Notes: generated from the sequence alone by a model not told the origin. A stretch of DNA of 55,466 nt from Phytophthora sp. 'mugwort' (GCA_033558025.1 JAUCEF010000061.1:1-55466), one strand, 5' to 3'; shown: positions 20,946-31,931, counted from the stretch's first letter. Numbers and translations are program-made.

Positions 20946-21272
20946 TTAATTTTTTTTTATAATTTTAATATTTATTAATGAATTTTTAGATAAAAATTTT
21001 TTAATTAAAACTAAAAAATTTAATAAATAAAAAATATTTTTAAATTTTATATTAATTTTAGAAGTATAATTTTTATGAATAAAATGTTCACGTGATTTTT
21101 TATTTACATGGGGAGATCTTAATAATGTAAAAATTTTTTTTTTTTGTTTTGTTTGAAATACACCGGGTATTTGAATATTTTTGAATTTATTAATTTTTTT
21201 TAATTTTAATAAATTTTGTTTGAGTTGATTTATTTTTTGAAATGATTTAAAAGTTATTCTTAAAAGATACAT
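20946..21272 (-). CDS. rps10: Ribosomal protein S10, arm B copy
   Basis: It encodes the same 108-residue protein as 3321-3647. Confidence 0.9.
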   Translation of the reverse strand: MYLLRITFKSFQKINQLKQNLLKLKKINKFKNIQIPGVFQTKQKKKIFTLLRSPHVNKKSREHFIHKNYTSKINIKFKNIFYLLNFLVLIKKFLSKNSLINIKIIKKN

Positions 21273-21289
21273 ATTTTAATAATAAAATT

Positions 21290-21362
21290 GTCTGGAGGTG
21301 GATTTGAACCACCGACACAAAGATTTTCAGTCTTTTACTCTAACCAACTGAGCTATCCAAAC
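21290..21362 (-). tRNA. trnF: tRNA-Phe (GAA), arm B copy
   Basis: This is the mirror of 3231-3303. Confidence 0.95.
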
Positions 21363-21368
21363 TAAATA

Positions 21369-22864
21369 TTATATTAATAAATATAAATAAATTTTGTTTA
21401 AATTTATTAATATAATATTAGGATAAATAAATAAAAATAAAATAAATTGAGTACTAATTAATAATATTATACTTTGACTTTTATTTATTTGTGAAATATA
21501 CATTTTTCTAAATATTTTTTCAAAATAAATAATTTTAATTATTTTTAAATAATAAAAAGAGCTTAAAACACTTATAATAATACCAAAAAATACTAAACTA
21601 AAATAATTATTTTTAATAGCTGAAAAAAATATAAATAATTTTGAAAAAAAACCCGCTAATGGGGGTATACCAGCTAATGAAAAAATATTTATGATTATAA
21701 TAATAGCAATTAATTTATTAATAGTATATATATTTGATAAATCTGTTAAATATTTAATTGGTTTATGATTGATATTTAAAGATAAATAAGAAGTCCATAA
21801 ATTAATACTTGTTATAATATAAATTATAATATATAATAAAATAAATGGAATATTATTTAACATATTTGAAGTAAATCCTATTAATATAAAACCTACATGA
21901 CTTATTGCACTATAAGCTAATAATCTTTTGATTTTTTTTTGTTGTAATGCCGATAATGCACCGATTAACATAGATAAAAATGAAATAATATAAAAAAAAA
22001 TTTCAAAGAAATATGAAATATTAAAAAAAATCTCAAAAAATAAACGAATTAAAATTCCTATAAAAGCAATTTTTGGTACAATAGCAAAAAAACTTGAAAT
22101 ATTATTTGGAGCACCTTCATATACATCAGGCAACCAAAAATGAAAAGGTGTGTAGCACCTATTTTAAATAAAATACCAACTAAAATAAAAATTAATCCAT
22201 AAGATAAACTAATTAATATATTTATATTATCTAAAAAATTTATATTTGATAATATTAAAAAAATATTATTAAAATTTAATGAACCTGTAATAGCATAAAT
22301 TATTGAAGAACCAAATAGAATAAAACCTGAAGCAATTGATCCTAAAATAAAATATTTTAAACCAGCCTCAATTGATAATATCGATTTTTTTTGGGTGGAT
22401 GTTAATATATAAAAACTTAAACTTTGTAATTCAATTGCTAAATATAAAGTAATAAAATGATTTGCAGATACCAATAACATTAAACCCAATAATGATATTA
22501 ACATTAATATATTAATTTCATATGAATTTATTTTTTGTTGTATTAAATATTTTTGTTGTATTAAAAAACAAATAATTGTTAATAAAATTAAAATTATTTT
22601 AATAAATTGTGTAAAATTATTAATAAGTAATACACCATTTAATATGTTACTTGAAATATTTGTTATATTTAACGTTAATATTAAAAGAATTAATAATAAA
22701 TATATTATTATAGTAGTAATATTTTTAATAATCAAAATTTTTTGAGCATTTTGATTTTTTTTATAAAAAACACCAAATAATAATAAAATTAATAAAAAAG
22801 TTGTTAAAAAAAATTCGGGGATAATAATTTCAAAATTATTATTAAAAATTTCCTGAAAAAACAT
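21369..22864 (-). CDS. nad2: NADH dehydrogenase subunit 2, frameshifted arm B copy
   Basis: The frame starting at 22864 matches arm A through the FKIGAT residues. Two extra bases near 22150 (GCTACACACC instead of GCTACACC) then shift it and it stops early. The remaining 254 codons are open in the other frame down to 21369. Because arm A is intact and the change is a dinucleotide repeat unit, a consensus error is more likely than gene decay. Confidence 0.9.
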
Positions 22865-22980
22865 AATGTAATAAAAGAAATAAATATTTTAAAAATACTT
22901 ACTTACTATATATGCTATATATTTATAAAAAAATTAATTTATAAATATTATATTTTTATTAAAAAAAAAAAAAAAAAAAA

Positions 22981-24159
22981 ATGTCATTAAAAAAAATTAA
23001 AAATTTTTCTATAAATTTTGGTCCACAACATCCAGCGGCTCATGGTGTTTTACGTTTAATTTTAGAATTAAACGGTGAAGTTGTTAAAAAAGCTGATTCA
23101 CATATAGGTTTATTACATAGAGGTACAGAAAAATTAATTGAATATAAAAATTATTTACAGGCGTTACCTTATTTTGATCGTTTAGATTATGTATCTATGA
23201 TGTGTCAAGAACATGCATATGTTTTGGCTATTGAAAAATTATTAAATTGTGATATACCTTTACGAGCACAATATATAAGAGTTTTATTTTCAGAAATAAC
23301 ACGTATCTTAAATCATTTATTAGCTGTATGTTGTCATGCTTTAGATGTAGGAGCTATGACACCTTATTTTTGGGGATTTGAAGAACGTGAGAAATTAATG
23401 GAATTTTATGAACGTGTTTCTGGTGCACGTATGCATGCAGCTTATTTTAGACCTGGAGGTGTTAATCAAGATTTGCCTAAAGGTTTGTTAAATGATATAT
23501 ATATTTTTTGTGAACAATTTAATACCCGTTTAGATGAAATTGAAGAAATGTTAACTAATAATAGAATTTGGAAACAAAGATTAGTAGATATTGGTATTAT
23601 ATCTGCTAAAGATGCTTTAAATTTTGGTTTTAGTGGTGTTATGTTACGTGGATCAGGTATTTCATGGGATTTACGTAAAACACAACCTTATGAAATTTAT
23701 GATCAATTAAAATTTGATATACCTGTAGGTACAAATGGCGATTGTTATGATCGTTATTTAATTAGAATAGAAGAAATGCGACAATCAATTCGAATTATTT
23801 TGCAAGTACTTAATAAAATTCCCCAAGGTCCTATTAAATTAGATGATAAAAAAATTACAAATCCAAATAGAATTCAAATTAAAAATTCTATGGAGTCTTT
23901 AATTCATCATTTTAAATATTATTCAGAAAATATTTGTGTAAATGCTGGTGAAACTTATACAGTTATTGAGGCACCTAAAGGTGAGTATGGTGTTTATTTA
24001 GTAGCAGATGGTACAAATAAACCCTACAGATGTAAAATTAAATCACCAGGATTTTTACATTTACAAGCATTAGATTTTATAGCTAAAAATCATATGATTG
24101 CTGATGTTGTTACAATTATTGGTACTTTAGATGTTGTTTTTGGTGAAATTGATCGTTAA
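22981..24159 (+). CDS. nad7: NADH dehydrogenase subunit 7, arm B copy
   Basis: The 392-residue protein is identical to the minus-strand copy at 436-1614. Downstream, after 38 bp, is the complete rpl10 candidate. Confidence 0.98.
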   Translation: MSLKKIKNFSINFGPQHPAAHGVLRLILELNGEVVKKADSHIGLLHRGTEKLIEYKNYLQALPYFDRLDYVSMMCQEHAYVLAIEKLLNCDIPLRAQYIRVLFSEITRILNHLLAVCCHALDVGAMTPYFWGFEEREKLMEFYERVSGARMHAAYFRPGGVNQDLPKGLLNDIYIFCEQFNTRLDEIEEMLTNNRIWKQRLVDIGIISAKDALNFGFSGVMLRGSGISWDLRKTQPYEIYDQLKFDIPVGTNGDCYDRYLIRIEEMRQSIRIILQVLNKIPQGPIKLDDKKITNPNRIQIKNSMESLIHHFKYYSENICVNAGETYTVIEAPKGEYGVYLVADGTNKPYRCKIKSPGFLHLQALDFIAKNHMIADVVTIIGTLDVVFGEIDR

Positions 24160-24197
24160 TATTAATTATTAGAATAAAATTTTATTTTCAATAAATT

Positions 24198-24617
24198 ATG
24201 CAAAAAAAAAAATTTAAAAAGTATAAATTAAATCAATTACAAAAAATTAAACAAACTTATAAATATATATATATATTTCGTTATAATGATTTAAATATTA
24301 ATGAAATAATATCTTTAAAAAAAAAAATTAAAAAATTTGATTATAAATCTTTAATATTAAATCAAAATTTAATTATTGATATTTTTTTAAAATTAAAAGG
24401 ACAAGGTTCTATTTTAATAATTTATGGAAATAATGAATTAAATTTAATAAGGGATTTATATAATTTTAAAAAACTTGAATTAATTTATTTGAGTATTCAA
24501 AATAATATTTATTCTAATTTAAAAGTAAAACAAATATTATCTAAAAACTATCCACCTTTAAATAATTTAATTGTTCAATCATTTTTAAATTTTATATATT
24601 ATTTAAGAAAAATTTAA
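24198..24617 (+). CDS. rpl10: Ribosomal protein L10 (probable), complete copy
   Basis: This is a 139-residue basic protein. The order of segments resembles bacterial L10: an N-terminal helix, then a strand with YIFRYNDLNINEIISLKKKI, which matches the L10 'adYrGLtvaeltelRkkl' block. A strand with SLILNQNL follows, then a Leu-Lys-Gly turn with GSILIIYGNNELNLI and a final helix. L10 forms the stalk base of the large ribosomal subunit. It is somewhat short (bacterial L10 about 165). It lies between nad7 and trnH. Identification is by eye only; an unassigned mitochondrial ORF is the alternative. Confidence 0.55.
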   Translation: MQKKKFKKYKLNQLQKIKQTYKYIYIFRYNDLNINEIISLKKKIKKFDYKSLILNQNLIIDIFLKLKGQGSILIIYGNNELNLIRDLYNFKKLELIYLSIQNNIYSNLKVKQILSKNYPPLNNLIVQSFLNFIYYLRKI

Positions 24618-24620
24618 AAA

Positions 24621-24692
24621 GGCGATTATAACTTAAAGGTAGAGTGTTAGATTGTGGGTCTAAGTGTTATGGGTTCAAGTCCCATTTTTCGC
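24621..24692 (+). tRNA. trnH: tRNA-His (GTG)
   Basis: GGCGA pairs with TCGCC at the acceptor end, though the inner acceptor pairs are weak. The anticodon loop TTGTGGG gives GTG, and the T arm ATGGGTTCAAGTCCCAT is perfect. It marks the start of the sequence seen only once in this window. Confidence 0.9.
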
Positions 24693-24715
24693 CCATTTTT
24701 AAATTAAATTTTTTT

Positions 24716-26191
24716 ATGTTTAATAAGTTTATATTAATTTTTTTACTTATTTTACCATTAATTACGGTTATTATATTAGCTTTTTCGAAAAATGAAAAAT
24801 TTATAAAAAATTTTAGTATTTTTATGTCTTTTTTCATTTTTTTAATGTCATTACCTTTATGGATTTTATTTGATAAATCAACTTCTAATTTTCAATATTT
24901 ATTTAAAATAGAATGGATTAGTCAATTTAATATTAATTTTTATTTAGGTATTGATGGTATTTCATTATTTTTTATAATTTTAACAACATTTTTGATTCCA
25001 ATCTGTATGTTAATTAGTTATGAAATGATTAATAAAAATATAAAAGAATATTTTATTTTATATTTTATTTTAGAATTTTGTTTAATCATTTCATTTAGTA
25101 TATTAGATGTACTTATTTTTTATATTTTCTTTGAAAGTGTATTAATTCCTATGTTTTTAATTATAGGTATTTGGGGTTCAAGAGAACGTAAAATTAAAGC
25201 TTCATATTTGTTTTTTATGTATACATTAGCAGGTTCATTATTTATGTTTATTGCCATTATTCATTTATTTTTAACTGTGGGTACAACTGATTATCAAATA
25301 TTATATTATAGTAATTTTAATTTTTCATATGAAAAATTTTATTTCTTAGCTTTTTTTTTATCATTTGCTGTTAAAGTTCCAATGTTACCTTTTCATGTTT
25401 GGTTACCGGAAGCACATGTTGAAGCACCTACCGCAGGTTCTGTACTATTAGCTGGTATTTTATTAAAATTAGGATCATACGGTATGATTAGGTTTTTAGT
25501 TCCTTTATTTCCTAAAGCTGCATTATATTTTACACCGTATATTTTAGTTTTATGTTTAATATCTGTTATTTATGCGTCATTAACAGCTATACGACAAACA
25601 GATTTGAAACGTATTATTGCTTATGCATCAGTTGCTCATATGAATTTTATAATATTGGGTATTTTTTCTTTAACTATTCAAGGATTAGAAGGTAGTATTA
25701 TTCAAATGATTAGTCATGGTTTAGTATCGAGTGGTTTATTTTTTTCAATTGGATGTTTATATGATCGATATCATACAAGATTTATTAATTATTATGGTGG
25801 TTTAGCACATACAATGCCTTTATTTTGTATTGCATTATTTATTTATGTATTAGCAAATATGTCTATTCCAGGTTCAAGTAGTTTTGTGGGTGAAATTCTT
25901 ATTTTAACTGGAGTTTTTGAAGATAATACTACAACAGCTGTTTTTGCGACAATTGGTATGTTTTTGGGTGGGGTATATTCTTTATTATTTTATAATCGAA
26001 TTTGTTATGGTAATATTCAAAATATTTATTTAAAAATTTATTATGATTTAACTTATCGTGAATTTTTAATTCATTTAATATTAATTATAAATATCTTTTT
26101 ATTAGGTTTATATCCTAAAATTTTTGAAAGTTGTATGCATGAAAGTGTTTCAAAAATTTTAATACATATTGATTTTTCTTATTTTTATTAA
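24716..26191 (+). CDS. nad4: NADH dehydrogenase subunit 4
   Basis: This 491-residue, antiporter-like proton-pumping subunit of the complex I membrane arm contains YLGIDGISLFFI, the membrane glutamate region FESVLIPMF, FAVKVPMLPFHVWLPEAH and VEAPTAGSVLLAGILLKLG. YASVAHMNF follows. The frame is open back into trnH, but the ATG at 24716 gives the usual N-terminus. It ends in a short hairpin covering the stop codon. Confidence 0.98.
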   Translation: MFNKFILIFLLILPLITVIILAFSKNEKFIKNFSIFMSFFIFLMSLPLWILFDKSTSNFQYLFKIEWISQFNINFYLGIDGISLFFIILTTFLIPICMLISYEMINKNIKEYFILYFILEFCLIISFSILDVLIFYIFFESVLIPMFLIIGIWGSRERKIKASYLFFMYTLAGSLFMFIAIIHLFLTVGTTDYQILYYSNFNFSYEKFYFLAFFLSFAVKVPMLPFHVWLPEAHVEAPTAGSVLLAGILLKLGSYGMIRFLVPLFPKAALYFTPYILVLCLISVIYASLTAIRQTDLKRIIAYASVAHMNFIILGIFSLTIQGLEGSIIQMISHGLVSSGLFFSIGCLYDRYHTRFINYYGGLAHTMPLFCIALFIYVLANMSIPGSSSFVGEILILTGVFEDNTTTAVFATIGMFLGGVYSLLFYNRICYGNIQNIYLKIYYDLTYREFLIHLILIINIFLLGLYPKIFESCMHESVSKILIHIDFSYFY

Positions 26192-26210
26192 ACAAAATTT
26201 TTTGTTTAAT
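26187..26210 (+). terminator. Hairpin over the nad4 stop codon
   Basis: ATTAAACAAAA pairs with TTTTGTTTAAT, about 10 bp with a very small loop. It starts 2 bases before the TAA of nad4 and ends just before trnE. It may act in RNA 3' end formation together with tRNA cleavage. Confidence 0.3.
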
Positions 26211-26215
26211 AAAAA

Positions 26216-26286
26216 GCCCTTTTAGTCTAATGGTTAGGACATTACCTTTTCACGGTAAAAATACGAGTTCAATTCTCGTAAAGGGT
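26216..26286 (+). tRNA. trnE: tRNA-Glu (TTC)
   Basis: GCCCTTT pairs with AAAGGGT. The anticodon stem-loop TTACC-TTTTCAC-GGTAA gives TTC. Confidence 0.94.
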
Positions 26287-26366
26287 ATAAAAAATATATA
26301 TTTGATATATTTTGGTAATTATAATAATTTATAATTATTAAATAATATGATAATTTAATAACCTCT

Positions 26367-27896
26367 ATGGCTATTGAATTATCATATATACTGGAATCAA
26401 ATATTAAAAAATATAAAGATGAAAAAAGTTTACAAGAAACAGGTATTGTTCTTTCAATGAGTGATGGTATTGCAAGATGTTATGGTTTAACTAAAATTCA
26501 AGCAGGTGAAATGGTTGAATTTAATAATGGTAATATTAAAGGAATGGCTTTAAATTTAGAACCTGATGTTGTTGGTGTTGTTGTTTTTAGTAATGATAGA
26601 GAAATTCAAGAAGGTAATTTTGTACGAAGAACTGGATCTATTGTTAGTGTACCTGTAGGACCTGAAGTATTAGGTAGAGTAGTTGATGCTTTAGGACAAC
26701 CCATTGATGGTAAAGGTCAAATTAACAGTAAATTAGAAAGTAGAGTTGAAGTTAAAGCTCCAGGTATTATGCCTAGAGAAAGTGTTAAACAACCTGTACA
26801 AACAGGTTTAAAAGCTGTAGATAGTTTAATTCCTATTGGTCGTGGTCAAAGGGAATTAATTATTGGTGATAGACAAACAGGTAAAACATCTATTGCTATT
26901 GATACTATAATTAATCAAAGAGAACCTCATTTAAAAAAAGATATAAATAATCAATTATATTGTATTTATGTAGGTGTTGGTCAAAAAAGATCAACAATTG
27001 CTGAATTAACAAAAACTTTAGAAGAAAAAAATGCAATGTTTTTTTCTGTTATTGTAGCGGCTACTGCTTCAGATTCAGCACCCTTACAATATTTAGCTCC
27101 ATATACTGGTTGTGCTTTAGGTGAATATTTTAGAGATAATGGTAAACATGCTGTTATTTTCTATGATGATTTATCAAAACAAGCGGTAGCTTATAGACAA
27201 ATGTCTTTATTATTAAGAAGACCTCCAGGTAGAGAAGCTTATCCTGGAGATGTTTTTTATTTACACTCTCGTTTATTAGAAAGAGCTGCTAAAATGAATA
27301 AAAAAATTGGTGGTGGTTCATTAACCGCATTACCTATTATTGAAACACAAGCTGGAGATGTTTCTGCTTATATTCCAACAAATGTTATTTCAATTACTGA
27401 TGGACAAATTTTTTTAGAAACAGAATTATTTAATGAAGGTCAAAGACCTGCAATTAGTGTTGGATTATCTGTAAGTCGTGTTGGTTCTTCTGCACAAATT
27501 AAAGCTATGAAACAAATTGCTGGTACAATGAAATTAGAATTAGCACAATTTAGAGAAGTACAAGCATTTGCTCAATTTGGTTCTGATTTAGATGCTACAA
27601 CTCAACAACAATTAAATAGAGGGATTAGATTAACAGAAATGTTAAAACAAGGTTTAAATATACCGTTATCTGTTGAAAATCAAATTGTAATTATTTATTT
27701 AGGTGTACGTGGTTTCTTAGATAAAATTGCTGTTGATAAAATTTCAAGTTTTGAAATTAGTTGGTTAAATTTTATAAAAAATAATCATTTTAATATTTTA
27801 GAAGAAATCTTAAATAAAAAAGAAATATCTAAAGAATTAGAAAAAAAACTTAATATTTTAGCAACAAATTTTACTAATAATTTTATTACAAAATAA
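26367..27896 (+). CDS. atp1: ATP synthase F1 subunit alpha
   Basis: This 509-residue, non-catalytic nucleotide-binding subunit of F1 in the matrix shows the Walker A motif GDRQTGKTS near residue 170. It also has [53 protein letters not shown] (two adjoining parts) and the conserved [14 protein letters not shown]. Full family length and ATG start. Presence in mtDNA is typical of stramenopiles and plants. It is followed by two hairpins. Confidence 0.98.
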   Translation: MAIELSYILESNIKKYKDEKSLQETGIVLSMSDGIARCYGLTKIQAGEMVEFNNGNIKGMALNLEPDVVGVVVFSNDREIQEGNFVRRTGSIVSVPVGPEVLGRVVDALGQPIDGKGQINSKLESRVEVKAPGIMPRESVKQPVQTGLKAVDSLIPIGRGQRELIIGDRQTGKTSIAIDTIINQREPHLKKDINNQLYCIYVGVGQKRSTIAELTKTLEEKNAMFFSVIVAATASDSAPLQYLAPYTGCALGEYFRDNGKHAVIFYDDLSKQAVAYRQMSLLLRRPPGREAYPGDVFYLHSRLLERAAKMNKKIGGGSLTALPIIETQAGDVSAYIPTNVISITDGQIFLETELFNEGQRPAISVGLSVSRVGSSAQIKAMKQIAGTMKLELAQFREVQAFAQFGSDLDATTQQQLNRGIRLTEMLKQGLNIPLSVENQIVIIYLGVRGFLDKIAVDKISSFEISWLNFIKNNHFNILEEILNKKEISKELEKKLNILATNFTNNFITK

Positions 27897-28100
27897 TATA
27901 ATTATTTTTTTATTAATAAAAAATAATTATAATATTTTGTAAATAAAACATAACAGATAAAAATTAATTATTTTCTATATAGAAAATAATTTTAAATATT
28001 ATTCTAATATTAATTTTTTAAAAAATATTTATTCTTTAAGAAGAATTATTTTAAAATTATTATTATATTTTTAAATAATTTAAATTTATTTTATTCTATT
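27897..28100. promoter_or_regulatory. atp1-nad5 spacer with two hairpins and shared 11-mer
   Basis: A 13-bp perfect stem with a 7-nt loop (27898-27930) starts 2 bases after the atp1 stop. A 26-bp perfect palindrome lies at 27967-27992, whose centre is CTATATAG. ATTCTTTAAGA at 28031-28041 matches the spacers before atp9 and cox2. This looks like a 3' end signal for atp1 followed by a start or processing signal for nad5. Confidence 0.45.
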
Positions 28101-30095
28101 ATGTTATTATTAACTTTAATTTTTTTACCTTTTTTAGGTTCAGTAGCTTCTGGATTATTTGGTTTTTATATTGGCCGTAAAGGTTCTGTATTTATAACCA
28201 CATTAACAACTTTTTTAAGTTGTCTTTTTTCATTTATTATTATATATAATTCAATTACAAATGAATATGAGTATATTATTTATATTTCAAATTGGATTAA
28301 TAGTGGTTTATTTAATTGTAATTGGTGTTTTTTATTTGATAGTTTAACTATGATAATGTTAATTGTTGTAACAAGTATTTCAACTTTAGTTCATTTATAT
28401 TCTTCTAAATATATGGATCATGATCCACATTTATCTAGATTTATGTCATATTTATCACTATTTACTTTTTTTATGATTATATTAGTTACAGGTGATAATT
28501 TTATGCAAATGTTTGTTGGATGGGAAGGTGTTGGTTTTTGTTCATATTTATTAATTAATTTTTGGTTTACACGTTTACAAGCGAATAAAGCAGCTATAAA
28601 AGCTATGTTAGTTAATCGAATTAGTGATTTAATCTTATTATTAGGTGTATTAACTGTTTTTTATAATATTAGAACTATTGAATATTTTAGTACATTTGCA
28701 GCAATTTCTATTGTTAAAGATTTTAAATTTATTTTTTTTAATTATATTTTAAGTATTATTGATGTTGCGTGTATTTTAATTTTTATAGGTGCTATGGGTA
28801 AATCTGCTCAAATTTTTTTACATTTATGGTTACCCGATGCTATGGAAGGACCTACGCCGGTTTCGGCATTAATCCATGCAGCGACTATGGTAACTGCTGG
28901 TGTTTATTTAATTGCACGTTGTTCACCAATGTTTGAATATTCAATGTTTTCTTTAAAAGTTATTACAATTATTGGAGCTTCTACAGCCTTTTTCTCAAGT
29001 ACAATTGGTCTAGTACAAAATGATTTTAAAAAAATAGTTGCCTATTCTACTTGTAGTCAATTAGGTTATATGTTTTTTGCTTGTGGATTATCAAATTATC
29101 CTTTAGCTATTTTTCATTTATCAAATCATGCATATTTTAAAGCATTATTATTTTTATGTTCCGGTGCTGTAATTCATGCTATGGGTGATGAACAAGATAT
29201 AAGAAAAATGGGTGGTTTAAGAAGAATTTTACCTTTTACTTATATAATGTTTTTAATAGGTTCATTATCTTTAATGGGTTTTCCTTTTTTAACTGGTTTT
29301 TATTCTAAAGATTTAATATTAGAAGTTGCATTTTCAAGTTTTAGTGAAACAGGTCATTTTGCTTATTGGTTGGGTACTATTGGTGCATTTTTTACGGCAT
29401 TCTATTCAACACGTTTATTATTTTTTGCTTTTTTAAGTGAAACTAATGCCTATAAAAATGTTATTAAAAATGCACATGATGTTCCATTAGAAATGGGTAT
29501 TCCTTTAGGAGTTTTAGCATTTGGTAGTATTTTTATAGGTTATATTTCTAAAGATATGTTTGTTGGGTTAGGTTCAAATTTTTGGAATAACTCAATTTAT
29601 ATAAATCCATTTAATAATCAAATGATTGATGCTGAATTTTTACCAACATTTTTTAAATTATTACCTGTTATTTTAAGTTTTTGTGGCTTATTTTGTGCCT
29701 TTTATTTATATTTTTTTAAATTTAGATTTTTATATAACTTAAAAATTTCAAAATATGGTCTTTATTTTTATAATTTTTTAAATAGAAAATGGTATTTTGA
29801 TAAAATTTATTATGAATTTATTAATCAATATATATTAAAAGTTGGTTATAATGTAACATATAAAATGATTGATAAAGGTTTAATTGAAATGTGTGGTCCT
29901 TTTGGTTTAATAACCGTTTTTTCTTTCTTAAGTCAAAAAATAATTTTATTACAAACAGGTTATATTTATCACTATTCATTATTAATGTTAATTAGCATTA
30001 TTTGTTTAATAAATATTATTTTTTTTTCTATTATTTATTTTTTTAATATTATTACTATTTTATTATTTTTATTTATTTTTTTATTAATTAAATAA
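28101..30095 (+). CDS. nad5: NADH dehydrogenase subunit 5
   Basis: This 664-residue protein is the distal proton-pumping subunit of complex I with its long lateral helix at the C-terminus. Signatures include DSLTMIMLIVVTSISTLVHLYS, FVGWEGVGFCSYLLINFW, HLWLPDAMEGPTPVSALIHA and ATMVTAGVYLIAR. FFACGLSNYPLAIFHLSNHAYFKALLFL (two parts) follows. Intact, with normal length. Confidence 0.98.
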   Translation: MLLLTLIFLPFLGSVASGLFGFYIGRKGSVFITTLTTFLSCLFSFIIIYNSITNEYEYIIYISNWINSGLFNCNWCFLFDSLTMIMLIVVTSISTLVHLYSSKYMDHDPHLSRFMSYLSLFTFFMIILVTGDNFMQMFVGWEGVGFCSYLLINFWFTRLQANKAAIKAMLVNRISDLILLLGVLTVFYNIRTIEYFSTFAAISIVKDFKFIFFNYILSIIDVACILIFIGAMGKSAQIFLHLWLPDAMEGPTPVSALIHAATMVTAGVYLIARCSPMFEYSMFSLKVITIIGASTAFFSSTIGLVQNDFKKIVAYSTCSQLGYMFFACGLSNYPLAIFHLSNHAYFKALLFLCSGAVIHAMGDEQDIRKMGGLRRILPFTYIMFLIGSLSLMGFPFLTGFYSKDLILEVAFSSFSETGHFAYWLGTIGAFFTAFYSTRLLFFAFLSETNAYKNVIKNAHDVPLEMGIPLGVLAFGSIFIGYISKDMFVGLGSNFWNNSIYINPFNNQMIDAEFLPTFFKLLPVILSFCGLFCAFYLYFFKFRFLYNLKISKYGLYFYNFLNRKWYFDKIYYEFINQYILKVGYNVTYKMIDKGLIEMCGPFGLITVFSFLSQKIILLQTGYIYHYSLLMLISIICLINIIFFSIIYFFNIITILLFLFIFLLIK

Positions 30096-30155
30096 AAATA
30101 ATAAAATATGTATCTTTTAAGATATAATTATAAATTTATATAATTTAAATACATT

Positions 30156-30866
30156 ATGGATTTCGAAACAATTTTCTTTTATACTTTTTCAACTATAGCT
30201 TTAACTTCAGCTATATTTGTAATATATTCTACAAATACAATATATTCTGCATTTTTTTTAATATTAGTTTTTACTAATTCAACTGGATTATTATTAATTT
30301 CTGAAATTGAATTTTTATCAATAATGTTAATTATTATTTATGTAGGAGCTATTACTGTATTATTTTTATTTGTTATTATGATGCTAGATGTTAATGTTTT
30401 AATTGATAAAAATAAAATAAAAAATAATTTTGGTTATTTACCAATTATTTTTTTAATTAGTTTTATTTTTTTTTTAGAAACGTTTGTTATGTTTAGTAAA
30501 GTTTTTACATCATATTACCATTTAATAAATAATTCTTTTTTTACTCAAAAAGTAAATACTTTATTTTTTTTTCACGATAGTATGAAAGGTACTTTTGAAA
30601 TATTTGTTGATGTCAAACCCTTTTTAAAAAATTTTATCTATCAATTAGATACTATTACAAATATTGAAACAATTGGACAAATTTTATATAGTTATTATGC
30701 TTTTTTTTTTTTAGTTGCAGGTATTATATTATTAATAGCTTTAATAGGAGCGGTTACTTTAACTAAAAAGGAAAAAAAAAAATTTTTAAAACAAAATATT
30801 TATAAACAACTTTCACGAGATGCATTAAAAGCTATTTTTAATGTATATTCAGATAAAACTGTTTAA
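30156..30866 (+). CDS. nad6: NADH dehydrogenase subunit 6
   Basis: This 236-residue membrane-arm subunit of complex I contains the conserved pi-bulge helix IIYVGAITVLFLFVIMMLDV and the C-terminal helix with LIALIGAVTLT. A polar central loop of about 60 residues is longer than in bacteria, as is common in protist nad6. It is followed by trnR. Confidence 0.95.
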   Translation: MDFETIFFYTFSTIALTSAIFVIYSTNTIYSAFFLILVFTNSTGLLLISEIEFLSIMLIIIYVGAITVLFLFVIMMLDVNVLIDKNKIKNNFGYLPIIFLISFIFFLETFVMFSKVFTSYYHLINNSFFTQKVNTLFFFHDSMKGTFEIFVDVKPFLKNFIYQLDTITNIETIGQILYSYYAFFFLVAGIILLIALIGAVTLTKKEKKKFLKQNIYKQLSRDALKAIFNVYSDKTV

Positions 30867-30883
30867 TTCTTAATAAAACTAAA

Positions 30884-30955
30884 ACAATCTTAACTTAATT
30901 GGTAGAGTATTAGCCTTCTAAGCTTTAAAATCTTGGTTCAAATCCAAGAGATTGT
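30884..30955 (+). tRNA. trnR: tRNA-Arg (TCT)
   Basis: ACAATCT pairs with AGATTGT. The loop CTTCTAA gives TCT, reading AGR as arginine, as in the standard code. Confidence 0.93.
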
Positions 30956-31351
30956 AATTAGTTTTATTTAAAAATTTCATTCTTAAAAAAAAAATAATTC
31001 AATTATTTTTATAATATAAATAATAAAATTTAAATTTTTTAAGAAATAATAAATTAAAAAAATCAATTTTTTTCAATAAATATTCTAAAAAATATAAGAA
31101 GAATGCGTTCACTTACAAATTTAATATAAATACAGAATATTATTATTGCTAATTCTATAACTTTTAATCAAGATGGTTTAACATAAGTTATTGATGACAT
31201 AAATATTTAAATAGATTAATTTTTATTAAATACTCAATAACTAAAATTAAATTAATATCAACATAGTTATAATTTAAAATCACATAATTAGTTTTTAATT
31301 GGTAAAAATTTACATAATGTATATATTGTATATCTAGAAACCTAGGTTTTT
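30956..31351. other. Intergenic region with dispersed repeat
   Basis: No gene is visible in these 396 bp. Positions 30993-31032 recur inverted at 34571-34610 with one mismatch, so copies flank the orf137-cox1-cox2 block. A 12-bp palindrome AAACCTAGGTTT (31338-31349) lies directly beyond the orf137 stop and could form its transcript end. Confidence 0.5.
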
Positions 31352-31765
31352 TTAGCCATCTTCTTTAAAAATAGAAATTAAAATTTTAATTAAATGAGTC
31401 ATCATTTTTTCAAATTCTTGTGGATTATCTTTTAATAAATGTCTTGGATGAATAGTTAGTTTTAATAATTCTAATAAATTTAATCCAGCCGCCCTTTTTT
31501 CAGGTTCACGTAACATTTTTAAAACAACTTGTTTTATTTGATTGAAAGTTTCATCATCGACGATATTCCTTAAATCCTGTAATGCAGAAACTATTGGAAA
31601 ATCGCTATTGAAATAAATTAAAAAAATAGTTAAACCTAAAATAAAAAAGGCACCTATTATAAATATTATATATTTTATATAATTTGATGTTTGTTCTTGT
31701 GATTCGTGTTTTTCAATATTATTGTTGTCATTGTTTAAGTCTATTAAAATATTTTCGATATCCAT
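31352..31765 (-). CDS. Unidentified ORF, 137 residues, one membrane segment
   Basis: I do not recognise this protein. It has a 28-residue acidic and Asn-rich N-terminus (DIENILIDLNNDNNN) and one hydrophobic segment at about residues 29-50. A helical, charged C-terminal domain of about 80 residues contains DDETFNQIKQVVLKM, EPEKRAAGLNLLELLKL and a final KEDG. Its amino-acid use (many E, D, A, R) is richer than in the neighbouring ribosomal genes, suggesting a real and constrained protein. It lies downstream of cox1 on the same strand with a 242-bp gap. Confidence 0.6.
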   Translation of the reverse strand: MDIENILIDLNNDNNNIEKHESQEQTSNYIKYIIFIIGAFFILGLTIFLIYFNSDFPIVSALQDLRNIVDDETFNQIKQVVLKMLREPEKRAAGLNLLELLKLTIHPRHLLKDNPQEFEKMMTHLIKILISIFKEDG

Positions 31766-31918
31766 AATTATAATTTAAATTATTTTATTAATAATTAATT
31801 TGTTATTAATTAAATTTTTATTTGATTTAATTTTTGAGATTTAATATTTTTTTTTATTTAAATTTTACTAATATTTTTTTCTCTTAAATAATATAAAAAT
31901 TTTAAATTTTTATAAAAC

Positions 31919-31931
31919 ACCGTAAAACGGT
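31919..31931 (-). terminator. Small hairpin downstream of cox1
   Basis: ACCGT-AAA-ACGGT sits 77 bp beyond the cox1 stop in otherwise pure AT sequence. It may be a 3' processing signal between cox1 and orf137. The stem is short. Confidence 0.25.
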
